In this document: one piece after another, positions 36,743 through 44,924 of the stretch | How the letters are laid out: each line of letters opens with the position of its first letter | How positions within the stretch are numbered: the first letter of the stretch is position 1 | Origin: an uncultured Granulosicoccus sp. | GTDB taxonomy: Bacteria > Pseudomonadota > Gammaproteobacteria > Granulosicoccales > Granulosicoccaceae | Assembly (NCBI GenBank): GCA_947499955.1 | Contig: CANMQI010000001.1 | Span: forward strand, 1 to 64,000 | DNA: 64,000 nucleotides | Reading direction: 5' to 3' | Program-made: the position numbers and the translations under genes | The notes under the pieces: generated by a model | What the model was told of the DNA's origin: nothing | The model's input: the letters and a program-made list of their open reading frames with translations, nothing else | The model's database searches: none

Positions 36743-37678
36743 TCACTCCAGGCGAGCATAGAACGCCTCACCAATTAACGGGGTCAGGTACATCGGCACC
36801 TGATAACAAGCTATGAACAACAACAGGGGTTCCATCTGAGTAGCTGGCAGCGCCGCCAGGAACAGCGCAATATTGCGATTCCCGTAGACCACTCCCGTGC
36901 CGATGGTGCGGGCAGAGCCCTGCCGCGCAAACCGTGAACCCAGCACTCCCAGTGCCTGAAAGCCGATGTTCACCAGCAGCGCCAGCAGCAACATCGTCCC
37001 GACCTCTGCCCAGCCATTGGCCGGTTCGTGAATGGCAGACATCAGCCCCACTACCATCAACGCCAGAGCCAGAGCACTCACACCATCCAGTGCTTCGGCA
37101 TTCAGACGCACCTTTCCCTGTCGCAGCCGTTGCATCACCAGCAAGGCCAGCAACACGGCGCCGCCAATCAATGCCAGCAGCTGTAACGCGGGAGACAACA
37201 TGGTGGTGATGGATTGCTCCGGTTGCAACAGGTAGAGTACCGGCAGGCAGCTCAACGGCAGCAACACCGTGCCCAGCATCAACCAGCGCATCGCCAGAGC
37301 CGCATCTCCACGCAGCAGCAGGACCAGATTGGGGCTACCCGACACCGGCGGTGCCGCGGCTACCAGAGTCGCCGCCAGCACCGCCACCCAGGGGGCTTGC
37401 ATCAGGCTCAGCAGCCAGAAGACACTGATCGGCAGCAACAGCTGCGCCACGCCAACCCGCAGCAAGGTCGATGTCCAGGCTACCCTGCTGCGCATGGATG
37501 CGGCCGATCCGGCATCGGGCACAATGCGCAGCACCGCCAGAAACAGCAACAGGCCGATGAACAACGGAATGGCCTGCCGCAGGGGTCCCGCCGCCCAGGG
37601 CAGCAGCAGACCTGCCACCAGGCCAGCGGGCAGTACCCACCGACCGTGGCGGCCCAGGAAGGCGAAGGCGCGGATCAA
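36743..37678 (-). CDS. BASS (bile acid:sodium symporter)-like transporter
   Basis: A 311-residue protein with about ten transmembrane helices. The motif wording (PAGLVAGLLLPWAAGPLR, FIGLLLFLAVLR, AAAPPVSGSPNLVLLLRG and GTGVVYGNRNIALFLAAL) fits the BASS/ArsB-like 2-TMS-repeat fold. The substrate is not determinable: organic anions or small acids are possible, while bile acids are unlikely in this organism. The start is a TTG immediately after the GatB stop, so it is probably translationally coupled. Confidence 0.75.
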   Translation of the reverse strand: MIRAFAFLGRHGRWVLPAGLVAGLLLPWAAGPLRQAIPLFIGLLLFLAVLRIVPDAGSAASMRSRVAWTSTLLRVGVAQLLLPISVFWLLSLMQAPWVAVLAATLVAAAPPVSGSPNLVLLLRGDAALAMRWLMLGTVLLPLSCLPVLYLLQPEQSITTMLSPALQLLALIGGAVLLALLVMQRLRQGKVRLNAEALDGVSALALALMVVGLMSAIHEPANGWAEVGTMLLLALLVNIGFQALGVLGSRFARQGSARTIGTGVVYGNRNIALFLAALPATQMEPLLLFIACYQVPMYLTPLIGEAFYARLE

Positions 37679-39115
37679 TCAGGCCTTCAGCTTGTCGCGC
37701 AGTATCTGATTCAGCTGGGCAGGATTTGCCTTGCCCTTCGAGGCCTTCATCACAGCGCCAACGAAGAACGACAGCAGCTTCTCCTTGCCTGCCCGGTATT
37801 CCGCCAGCTGTGACGGATTGGCGGCAATCACTTCATCGATCATGGCTTCGATAGCGCCCGTATCGGTGATCTGTTTCAGCCCGCGGGCGTCGATGACGGC
37901 ATCCACATCCTGCTCCCCTCCCCACAGCGCATCGAACACCTGCTTGCCCAGCTTGCCGGACAATGTCCCATCATCCACTCGGGTAATCAGGTCGCCCATC
38001 AGGCGGGCGCTCACTGGCGCATCGGCCAGCGCCATGTCTTCCTTGTTCAAACGTGCAAACAGTTCACCCAGCATCCAGTTGGCTGCCAGTTTCGGTGCAA
38101 ATTGTCGACCCTCGAATACCGCTTCGAAATAATCTGCTGTCTGCCGGTCGGCACACAGGGCCTGCGCATCGGCAGCCGCAATTTCCAGCTCGTCGATGAA
38201 GCGTGCCCGACGCGCTACCGGCAGCTCCGGCATGGTGGCGCGAACAGACTCGATGAAGGCCTCGTCGATAACCAGTGGTGGCAGGTCAGGGTCAGGGAAA
38301 TAGCGATAGTCGTTCGCTTCTTCCTTGCTGCGCATGGAGCGCGTCTCATCCTTGTCGGCATCGTACAGACGTGTTTCCTGCACCACCGTGCCACCATCTT
38401 CGATGATATCGATCTGACGCTCGACTTCGAAGTCGATGGCGCGCTCGAGAAAGCGGAAGGAGTTCAGGTTCTTGATCTCGGTACGGGTACCCAGGGTATC
38501 GCTGCCAGCCTGGCGAACCGACACATTGGCATCGCAGCGGAAAGAGCCTTCCTGCATGTTGCCATCACAGATATCGATATAGCGCACCAGAGAATGCATG
38601 TAACGCGCGTAGGCGACCGCTTCGGTGGCCGAACGCATGTCGGGTTCCGAGACGATTTCCAGCAACGGCGTGCCGGCGCGGTTCAGGTCGATACCCGTCA
38701 TGCCTTCGAACAGGTCGTGCACCGACTTGCCCGCATCCTCTTCCAGGTGCGCACGTGTCAGACCGATGAGCTTCTCCTGGCCATCCGGCAAGGTGATGGT
38801 GATGCTGCCTTCGCCAACGATCGGAAAGGCCATCTGCGAGATCTGATAACCCTTGGGCAGATCAGGGTAGAAGTAGTTCTTGCGTGCAAATACCGAACGC
38901 CGGGTAATGCTCGCATCGGTGGCCAGCGCGAAGCGCACTGCCATGCGAACCACTTCGCGATTGACCACCGGCAGTACGCCGGGCAGACCCAGATCGACCG
39001 CCGAGGCCTGTGTATTGGGCTCGGCACCGAAGGCGGTGGAGGCCGCCGAGAATATCTTGGAACGAGTGGCGAGCTGAGCGTGAATCTCCAGCCCGATTAC
39101 AGTTTCCCATGTCAT
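37679..39115 (-). CDS. gatB: Aspartyl/glutamyl-tRNA amidotransferase subunit B
   Basis: A 478-residue GatB that phosphorylates and amidates mischarged Asp-tRNA-Asn or Glu-tRNA-Gln. The catalytic domain begins [14 protein letters not shown] and includes the [13 protein letters not shown] and RADANVSVR-like [13 protein letters not shown] segments. A C-terminal YqeY/GatB tail domain follows ([20 protein letters not shown]). It sits after gatA and before the BASS gene. Confidence 0.96.
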   Translation of the reverse strand: MTWETVIGLEIHAQLATRSKIFSAASTAFGAEPNTQASAVDLGLPGVLPVVNREVVRMAVRFALATDASITRRSVFARKNYFYPDLPKGYQISQMAFPIVGEGSITITLPDGQEKLIGLTRAHLEEDAGKSVHDLFEGMTGIDLNRAGTPLLEIVSEPDMRSATEAVAYARYMHSLVRYIDICDGNMQEGSFRCDANVSVRQAGSDTLGTRTEIKNLNSFRFLERAIDFEVERQIDIIEDGGTVVQETRLYDADKDETRSMRSKEEANDYRYFPDPDLPPLVIDEAFIESVRATMPELPVARRARFIDELEIAAADAQALCADRQTADYFEAVFEGRQFAPKLAANWMLGELFARLNKEDMALADAPVSARLMGDLITRVDDGTLSGKLGKQVFDALWGGEQDVDAVIDARGLKQITDTGAIEAMIDEVIAANPSQLAEYRAGKEKLLSFFVGAVMKASKGKANPAQLNQILRDKLKA

Positions 39116-39152
39116 GTTTTACAAGCCTGTGTCAGTCGTTTACCGGAGCCAT

Positions 39153-40607
39153 TCAGGCGAAGTTTGCGGGAATCTGGCGATGCCAGTCTGTCACGCTCTG
39201 ATAGCGATGCGCCACATTCAGCAATCGCGCTTCCTGATTGGCGGGTGCACACAGCTGCAGACCCACCGGCAAACCTTCCGCAAAGCCGCAGGGTGCAGAC
39301 AGTGCTGGCAGACCGGACAGGTTGGCCGAAACGGTGAACAGATCGTTCAGGTACATGGCAACCGGGTCATCGCTTTTGGCACCACGGGCAAATGCCGTGG
39401 TCGGTGTGGTGGGTCCGGCAATCACATCCACATCGGCGAAGGCATTGCTGAAATCATCGCTGACCAGCTGTCGAACCTGCTGCGCTTTCTTGTAGTAGGC
39501 GTCGTAATAGCCTGCTGACAAGGCATAGGCGCCGATGAGAATTCGGCGTTTGACTTCCGGGCCGAAACCTTCACCCCGCGAGCGGGTGTACAGATCGTCG
39601 ATATCCTGCGGGTTCTCGCAGCGATGCCCGAAACGTACTCCGTCGAAGCGCGACAGATTGCTCGACGCTTCAGCCGGGGCGATGACGTAATAGGCCGGTA
39701 TGCACAGCCCCTGATTGGGCAGGGAGATGGGTTTCAGGATGGCGCCTTCCGCTTCCAGCACGGCCAGAGCCTCGTTGACACAGCGCGCCACATCGTCATC
39801 CAGGCCTTCAGCGAAATACTCCTGTGGCACTCCGATACGCAGTCCTTTCAGCTCGGCGTTCAGCGTGGCACTGAAATCCGGTACTGCCAGCGGCGAACAG
39901 GTGGAATCGCGACTGTCGTGACCGGCCATGGCCTGCAACAACAACGCGCAATCCTCGGCTGTCTGAGCCATCGGACCACCCTGATCCAGACTGGAGGCGA
40001 AGGCGATCATGCCATAGCGAGACACCCGTCCGTAGGTTGGCTTGATGCCGGTGATGCCGCAGTAGGCTGCAGGTTGACGAATCGAGCCGCCGGTGTCGGT
40101 ACCGGTGGCAGCCGAGGCCAGACGAGCGGCAACAATGGCGGCACTGCCGCCGGAGGAACCGCCAGGCACTCGATCTTGCTGCCAGGGGTTGGCCACCGGT
40201 CCGTAATAGCTGTTCTCGTTGGAGGAACCCATGGCGAATTCATCCATATTGGCCTTGCCCAGTGTCACCAGGCCTGCGGTGCGCAGTTTCTCCACCACGG
40301 TGGCCTCATAGGGCGAGACGAAGTTCTGCAGCATGCGTGAGCCACAGGTGGTCGGCATCTGGGTGGTGCAGAAGATGTCCTTGTGGGCGATCGGCACACC
40401 GGTGAGCGGACCGGCATTGCCGGCCTTGCGCTGTTCATCGGCGGCAGCCGCGGCACGGCGAGCGCCATCGGCGTCCACTGCGAGGAAGGCATTCAGGGCC
40501 TCACCATGCTGCTCGATGCGCTGCAGATAGTGCTCGACCAGATCGCTGCTGTGCAGCTCGCCGCTGGCGAGAAGTGCGGCCTGTTCGGCCAGAGTCTTGT
40601 CATGCAT
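39153..40607 (-). CDS. gatA: Aspartyl/glutamyl-tRNA amidotransferase subunit A
   Basis: A 484-residue amidase that releases ammonia from glutamine for GatB. The ATG at 40607 is preferred; a GTG three codons earlier sits next to the gatC stop. The catalytic Ser-cisSer-Lys triad is visible: K76 (IAHKDIFC), cis-Ser S151 (PGGSSGGSA) and nucleophile S175 ([11 protein letters not shown]). It forms GatCAB with the flanking genes. Confidence 0.96.
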   Translation of the reverse strand: MHDKTLAEQAALLASGELHSSDLVEHYLQRIEQHGEALNAFLAVDADGARRAAAAADEQRKAGNAGPLTGVPIAHKDIFCTTQMPTTCGSRMLQNFVSPYEATVVEKLRTAGLVTLGKANMDEFAMGSSNENSYYGPVANPWQQDRVPGGSSGGSAAIVAARLASAATGTDTGGSIRQPAAYCGITGIKPTYGRVSRYGMIAFASSLDQGGPMAQTAEDCALLLQAMAGHDSRDSTCSPLAVPDFSATLNAELKGLRIGVPQEYFAEGLDDDVARCVNEALAVLEAEGAILKPISLPNQGLCIPAYYVIAPAEASSNLSRFDGVRFGHRCENPQDIDDLYTRSRGEGFGPEVKRRILIGAYALSAGYYDAYYKKAQQVRQLVSDDFSNAFADVDVIAGPTTPTTAFARGAKSDDPVAMYLNDLFTVSANLSGLPALSAPCGFAEGLPVGLQLCAPANQEARLLNVAHRYQSVTDWHRQIPANFA

Positions 40608-40619
40608 GGTCAGCACCTG

Positions 40620-40907
40620 TCATTCGATAACGCGAGGCACCAGGAAGTAACCGTCCTGGGTAGCGGGGGCGGGCGCCTGCAATGTTTCACGCTGATCGGT
40701 TTCGGTCACCACATCATCGCGCAGCAGCAGCGTGGCATTGGCCGGGTGGGCCATGGGTTCCACACCCTCGGTATCCACGGCCTGCAGCTGTTCCACCAGG
40801 TCGAGCATGGTAGACAGATCAGCGGCCAGCGGTTCCAGAGCGTCTTTATCGATGCCCAGGCGTGCCAGATGGGCGATTTTTTCGATATCGTCAGGAGTCA
40901 GGGACAC
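40620..40907 (-). CDS. gatC: Aspartyl/glutamyl-tRNA amidotransferase subunit C
   Basis: A 95-residue GatC, which holds GatA and GatB together. It carries the family signature: an N-terminal IEKIAHLARLGID helix, a middle DLSTMLDLVEQLQAVDTEGVEPM segment, and LLRDDVVTETDQRETLQ and a terminal FLVPRVIE. The gap to gatA is 12 bp. It is the first gene of the gatCAB-BASS-hslO direction and is divergent from slyX. Confidence 0.95.
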   Translation of the reverse strand: MSLTPDDIEKIAHLARLGIDKDALEPLAADLSTMLDLVEQLQAVDTEGVEPMAHPANATLLLRDDVVTETDQRETLQAPAPATQDGYFLVPRVIE

Positions 40908-40994
40908 AAGCGTCAGTCCAGTCTTGGTTTCGAGCGCGGCAATCTATCATACTGTAGCCCTCTCTCGCCCGTTACTCCGAATTCAAGATAAACC

Positions 40995-41231
40995 ATGAAC
41001 GACCACTCTGCCCTGCCGGATCCTGCTCTCGACGCCAGAATCGAGAACCTGGAACTGAAAATGATGGACCTTGAAAACACGGTGCACGAGCTTCACGAGG
41101 TGATTCTGCGGCAATATCGCGACATCGAGCGCATGCAGCTGCAGCAGGTTGAACTGATGAATCGCATGCACGGCAGTTCAGACTCGGCAGCCACACCCAC
41201 CATCACCGATGAACTGCCGCCCCACTACTGA
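40995..41231 (+). CDS. slyX: SlyX family protein
   Basis: A 78-residue coiled-coil protein. The heptad pattern (ARIENLELKMMDLENTVHELHEVILRQ split over residues 14-42) and the C-terminal PPHY are SlyX hallmarks. It is a small cytoplasmic protein of unknown role. Its stop lies 4 bp from the convergent Rieske-fold gene. Confidence 0.85.
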   Translation: MNDHSALPDPALDARIENLELKMMDLENTVHELHEVILRQYRDIERMQLQQVELMNRMHGSSDSAATPTITDELPPHY

Positions 41232-41235
41232 GAGC

Positions 41236-41820
41236 TTAACCACCGAGTATCAGCGTATCGCCCTCGAGCACATAGCGCGGCACCACCAGGTTGCGGTCGG
41301 CGTACTGCGAGCGGTACACCCTGCCCGCCAGGTCGTAGCGCGCCTTGCGACAGCTGTCGATGAACCCTCCCGCCCAGGGCGTGCCCTGGAATCGGGCGGC
41401 CTGAGGTGGCAGGAAACTCACCGGACACCCCAGATCGGTGCCCAGCGCGATGGCCACGAACAGATCGGGGCTGGCGGAGCGAAAATCATTGCGGTAGTCG
41501 TCCGGCTGCTGCGACTTGCGCGACGCGGCATCCAGCAGGCGCTCATCAGCGCTGCGCAGCTGCGAATAATCCGCGTCCTGACGCCGGTAGAGCATCACCG
41601 GGCGATCCTCCCAGGAAATCACCCGCGACTCACCGGGCTGCAGATCGCCGATCTCCACCCGCAGACTGGGCATGGAGGGCGTCTCACCACCTCCGGAGAA
41701 AACCTGGGCGATCAATACGTAGAGCAGACACAGGGTGGCAAAACCAACCATCAGCTTGGCAGCCACTCGCAGCCGCAGGCGACGCCGCTGATCATCAGTG
41801 GAAAGGGGTCTGTCAATCAT
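41236..41820 (-). CDS. Membrane-anchored Rieske-fold protein lacking all [2Fe-2S] ligands
   Basis: With the ATG at 41820 the protein has 194 residues; the longer frame upstream runs through rsmJ antisense and is unlikely. One N-terminal helix (about residues 20-40) anchors it. The remainder aligns with the PetA/QcrA Rieske domain: QPGESRVISWEDRPVMLYRR, Box I and Box II, then YDLAGRVYRSQYADRNLVVP and DTLILGG. Box I (normally CTHLGC) is GTDLGC at 127-132, and Box II (normally CPCHGS) is DSCRKA at 155-160. Both ligand Cys and both ligand His are replaced, while the two structural disulfide Cys (C132 and C157) remain. It is therefore probably a cluster-free paralogue. The role is unknown. Confidence 0.75.
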   Translation of the reverse strand: MIDRPLSTDDQRRRLRLRVAAKLMVGFATLCLLYVLIAQVFSGGGETPSMPSLRVEIGDLQPGESRVISWEDRPVMLYRRQDADYSQLRSADERLLDAASRKSQQPDDYRNDFRSASPDLFVAIALGTDLGCPVSFLPPQAARFQGTPWAGGFIDSCRKARYDLAGRVYRSQYADRNLVVPRYVLEGDTLILGG

Positions 41821-41873
41821 GGGCAGTTCAGTGATTCCGATATGCAGAAGCCTTGCAGGAGTGTACGTTAGCA

Positions 41874-42749
41874 GTGACTGACTGGACGCCTCCACTGATC
41901 CTGGGCCGCGATCATTGTCCACACGGACACATGACTCTGGTATCTCAGGTTGCCGACGCCTTCGAGCGCCTGAATCTGCCGGACGCCGATACACGCGACG
42001 ATACACGCGACAATACACGCGCCGATGCATCCACCGATGCATCCACCGAGAATGCCTGGGTGCTGACACGACATCCACAGAGCGAACCAGCGCCACCGCT
42101 GCTGGAGCTGGTTCGCCCCGATGGGGTGAAGCTGTCCATCGATTTCAGCTCGGGCAAGGCGCGACATCGGGCCAGTGAGGCGGGCAAGGGCATTCAGCCA
42201 CTGGCACGGGCGCTTGGATTGACGGCATTTCGCAAGCGCACGGGGGCCATGCCGCGCGTGATCGACGCCACCGGCGGGCTGGGTCAGGACGCCTGGGCCC
42301 TGGCGACCCTGGGAGTGGACATGACCGTCATCGAGCGACATCCCATCGTGCATGCGCTGCTGGACAACGCCCTGGAGCGTGCCGTAGCCGAACCCGCCAC
42401 CCGAGACACGGCCACGAGGGTCAGACTGCTACACGGTCAGGCAGAGCGGCTGCTGCCGACTCTGGAGAGCGATGTCATCTACCTGGATCCGATGTATCCG
42501 GAGCGGCGGCGCAAGAAAGCAGGTTCTCGCAAGGGCATGCAGTTCCTGCACGCCCTGCTGGGACCACCCGGGGATGATGGCAACGACACGCTGTTGTCTG
42601 CCGCTTTGAGTAGCGGCGCCAGACGGGTCGCGGTCAAACGCCCACGTGGCGCTGAACTGCTGGCTGGCAGCGAACACTGGCAGGGACAGCGAACCAGCGT
42701 GGAGTCACCCAATACGCGTTACGACGTGTACCACCTGCCCGGTCTTTAG
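41874..42749 (+). CDS. rsmJ: 16S rRNA m2G1516 methyltransferase RsmJ
   Basis: A 291-residue protein starting at the GTG at 41874 (AGGAG 12 nt upstream); a TTG at 41853 is possible. The RsmJ core is intact: VDFSSGKARHR-like SIDFSSGKARHRASEAGKG, LARALGLTAF, the SAM-binding VIDATGGLGQDAWALATLG, VIERHPIVHALL, and the catalytic region VIYLDPMYPERRRKKAGSRKGMQFL. It methylates N2 of G1516 in 16S rRNA. An insertion encoded by five 12-bp units (41988-42047) sits between the start and the core. It converges on yajQ. Confidence 0.92.
   Translation: MTDWTPPLILGRDHCPHGHMTLVSQVADAFERLNLPDADTRDDTRDNTRADASTDASTENAWVLTRHPQSEPAPPLLELVRPDGVKLSIDFSSGKARHRASEAGKGIQPLARALGLTAFRKRTGAMPRVIDATGGLGQDAWALATLGVDMTVIERHPIVHALLDNALERAVAEPATRDTATRVRLLHGQAERLLPTLESDVIYLDPMYPERRRKKAGSRKGMQFLHALLGPPGDDGNDTLLSAALSSGARRVAVKRPRGAELLAGSEHWQGQRTSVESPNTRYDVYHLPGL
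41988..42047 (+). repeat. Five in-frame 12-bp tandem units in rsmJ
   Basis: Three units of GATACACGCGAC type (the third altered) and two of GATGCATCCACC add the peptide DTRD-DTRD-NTRA-DAST-DAST. The length is a multiple of three, so unit gain or loss keeps the frame. It lies in a variable linker ahead of the catalytic core. Confidence 0.8.
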
Positions 42750-42758
42750 AAACCGGAT

Positions 42759-43241
42759 TCAGTCCCGGAAGTTCTGGAACTGCATGGGCAGACCCAATTC
42801 AGCGCCCTTGAGCAGTGCCATGACAGCCTGCAGATCATCACGCTTCTTGCCAGTGACTCGCAGTTGTTCACCCTGCACCTGTGCCTGCACCTTGAGCTTG
42901 GATTCCTTGATCTTTGCCACAGCCTTCTTGGCAATTTCCTTGTCGATCCCCTGGCGTACCGTGATGGCCTGCTTGACGCCTTTGCCACTGTTTTCCACCT
43001 TGCCGGCCTCCAGACAGGCAATGTCGATCTGGCGCGCCGTGAGTTTCTGATACAGCACCGGATGAATCTGCTGTATCTGGAAATCGCTGTCGGCAAACAA
43101 CATGATCTTGCCGTCTGCCAGTTCGACCCTGGCTGAGGTACCCTTGAAGTCGAAGCGGTTTCCGATCTCTCGCTGGGTATGATCGACGGCATTGCTGAGC
43201 TCGTGTTGATCCACTTCAGAGACAACATCGAATGTAGGCAT
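42759..43241 (-). CDS. yajQ: YajQ family cyclic-di-GMP-binding protein
   Basis: A 160-residue protein of two ferredoxin-like domains. Signatures are MPTFDVVSEVDQHELSNAVD, RFDFKGTSARVEL, and the C-terminal VTGKKRDDLQAVMALLK and LGLPMQFQNFRD. Homologues bind c-di-GMP and ATP or nucleic acid. It is 9 bp from the rsmJ stop and convergent with it. Confidence 0.95.
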   Translation of the reverse strand: MPTFDVVSEVDQHELSNAVDHTQREIGNRFDFKGTSARVELADGKIMLFADSDFQIQQIHPVLYQKLTARQIDIACLEAGKVENSGKGVKQAITVRQGIDKEIAKKAVAKIKESKLKVQAQVQGEQLRVTGKKRDDLQAVMALLKGAELGLPMQFQNFRD

Positions 43242-43356
43242 AGGGCTCTCCGCTGGAACTCGTTCAGAATAGATCGCAGATGTTAGCAGCCTTCACACAC
43301 TCGGACAGCCTGCCTGAGCAGACTTGCCCACTCCCACACCCGGAATCATCACGTAC

Positions 43357-43767
43357 ATGAGTCAACTGACAGACAGCCGCTGGATGCTGATACTGGCGAG
43401 CCTGCTGGGCGCAACCGCGGTGATGAGCGGCGCCTTTGGCGCCCATGCCCTGCAGGGAATGCTGGACGAGAGGGCCAGTGGCTGGTACGACACAGCCGTC
43501 ACCTATCATGCGCGTCACGCTCTGGCCCTGCTCGCCTGTGGTTTGTTGAGTCTGCAGATCGGCAAGGCTCCCGGCTGCCTCTGGGTAAGAGCTGCCGGCA
43601 TCTGCTTTACGCTGGGTACCCTGATATTCTCGGGCACTCTTTACACGATGGCGTTTACCCATATCACGAAGCTGGGCATGATTACACCTATCGGTGGTCT
43701 GTTCCTGATCATAGCCTGGTTATGCCTGACGATTGCCGCTTTTCGGCTATCCTCAAGAACGGTTTAG
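43357..43767 (+). CDS. DUF423 membrane protein (YgdD-like)
   Basis: A 136-residue inner-membrane protein with four hydrophobic segments. The start is the ATG at 43357. The family signature GAFGAHALQG (about residues 27-36) and WYDTAVTYHARHALALLACG are present. The function is unknown. The gene is followed by pdxH and a DUF1499 gene, with small gaps. Confidence 0.88.
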   Translation: MSQLTDSRWMLILASLLGATAVMSGAFGAHALQGMLDERASGWYDTAVTYHARHALALLACGLLSLQIGKAPGCLWVRAAGICFTLGTLIFSGTLYTMAFTHITKLGMITPIGGLFLIIAWLCLTIAAFRLSSRTV

Positions 43768-43802
43768 AACCCGAACACATTCTCGTCTGCGATGAGCTTT
43801 TC

Positions 43803-44471
43803 ATGACACAAGAAGACAAAGATGACGTAGCCAGCCTGATCGAGGCACGTCGCGACTATACCGCTGACACGCTGCGCCGCGCAGACCTTGCCAGTGGACC
43901 GATCATGCAGTTCACACGCTGGCTGCAGGAAGCGCGTGATGCAAACATCATCGATGCCACGGCCATGCATCTGGCAACGGCCGACGCACAGGGCCAGCCA
44001 CATTCACGCATTGTCCTGCTCAAGCATTTCGATGACGATGGCTTCAATTGGTACACCTACCAGAAGAGCGACAAGGCGCGACAGCTGGCGGAGAATCCCA
44101 AGGCCGCCCTGCTGTTCTACTGGTGTGGCCTGGAACGTCAGGTTCGCATTGAAGGCTCAGTGGAAATGCTGGATGCCGAGAATGCCGAAAGCTATTTCCA
44201 GTCACGCCCTGAAGGCAGTCGCTTCAGCGCCGCCGCCTCCATCCAGTCGGCACCCATCGACAATCGCGCCATGCTGGAGCGGCGTGTTGCCGAGCTGCAC
44301 AAGGAACACCCGAATGGCAATGTGCCACGTCCGGAGCATTGGGGGGGCTATCGCCTGCATCCGCATCGGTTCGAATTCTGGCAAGGCAGAGCGGATCGCC
44401 TGCACGATCGATTCATCTTCGAACGTGACGAACCATCCGACGATTGGTCGGTACAACGGATTTCACCCTGA
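43803..44471 (+). CDS. pdxH: Pyridoxine/pyridoxamine 5'-phosphate oxidase
   Basis: The ATG at 43803 gives 222 residues, close to the family norm. PdxH is an FMN enzyme that oxidises PNP or PMP to PLP. Motifs are the FMN-binding SRIVLLKHFDDDGFNWYTYQ, LLFYWCGLERQVRIEGSVE, the RPEGSRFSAAASIQSAPI segment and the C-terminal WGGYRLHPHRFEFWQGRADRLHDR. Its product feeds PLP enzymes such as the class III transaminase. It is 3 bp from the DUF1499 gene. Confidence 0.95.
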   Translation: MTQEDKDDVASLIEARRDYTADTLRRADLASGPIMQFTRWLQEARDANIIDATAMHLATADAQGQPHSRIVLLKHFDDDGFNWYTYQKSDKARQLAENPKAALLFYWCGLERQVRIEGSVEMLDAENAESYFQSRPEGSRFSAAASIQSAPIDNRAMLERRVAELHKEHPNGNVPRPEHWGGYRLHPHRFEFWQGRADRLHDRFIFERDEPSDDWSVQRISP

Positions 44472-44474
44472 TAC

Positions 44475-44924
44475 ATGAAGTACATGATCATCATCGCTGT
44501 ACTGGCTCTGCTGGGCATCGGCCTGCGTCTGGCCATCCCCAAATTGGGTTCGAGTGTTGCAGGCGGCATTGTCACTGACAATGATCAGCGGACGCTGGCG
44601 GCCTGCCCCGACACGCCAAACTGTCACCGGGACACTCTGGCAATCGAGGCTGACCCATCTGCCGCCATCGAGACCATGGCGGGTCTGATCAGCGAGCAGC
44701 CGGGTACGCAGATCGTGACCCGAACCGAGAATTACCTGCACGCCACCTGGTCCAGCCGACTGATGGGCTTTGTCGATGACATCGAATTCCTGCGGGTAAA
44801 AGGCTCGCCCGATGATCAGCCGGTACTGCAGGTTCGCAGTGCGTCCCGTCTGGGCAAGAGCGATCTGGGCGCCAACGAGAAAAGAGTCAATGCCCTACGC
44901 AGCATGAGCCGGGGGCGTCTGTAG
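44475..44924 (+). CDS. DUF1499 membrane-anchored protein
   Basis: A 149-residue protein with a single N-terminal helix (MIIIAVLALLGIGLRLAI) and the DUF1499 motif CPDTPNCHRD, then TWSSRLMGFVDDIEFL, VLQVRSASRLGKSDLGANEKRVNAL. The function is unknown; it is probably periplasmic. It follows pdxH by 3 bp. Its last 30 bp overlap the 3' end of the histidine kinase gene on the opposite strand. Confidence 0.88.
   Translation: MKYMIIIAVLALLGIGLRLAIPKLGSSVAGGIVTDNDQRTLAACPDTPNCHRDTLAIEADPSAAIETMAGLISEQPGTQIVTRTENYLHATWSSRLMGFVDDIEFLRVKGSPDDQPVLQVRSASRLGKSDLGANEKRVNALRSMSRGRL

Noticed and set aside
38102..39337. 411-residue plus-strand frame
   Set aside because: It is antisense to gatB, has no family resemblance and is explained by codon bias of the real gene.
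41821..42096. N-terminal extension of the Rieske-fold gene with Arg/Tyr/Met-rich repeats
   Set aside because: It is the antisense of the 12-bp repeat and start of rsmJ; the Rieske family N-terminus begins at 41820.
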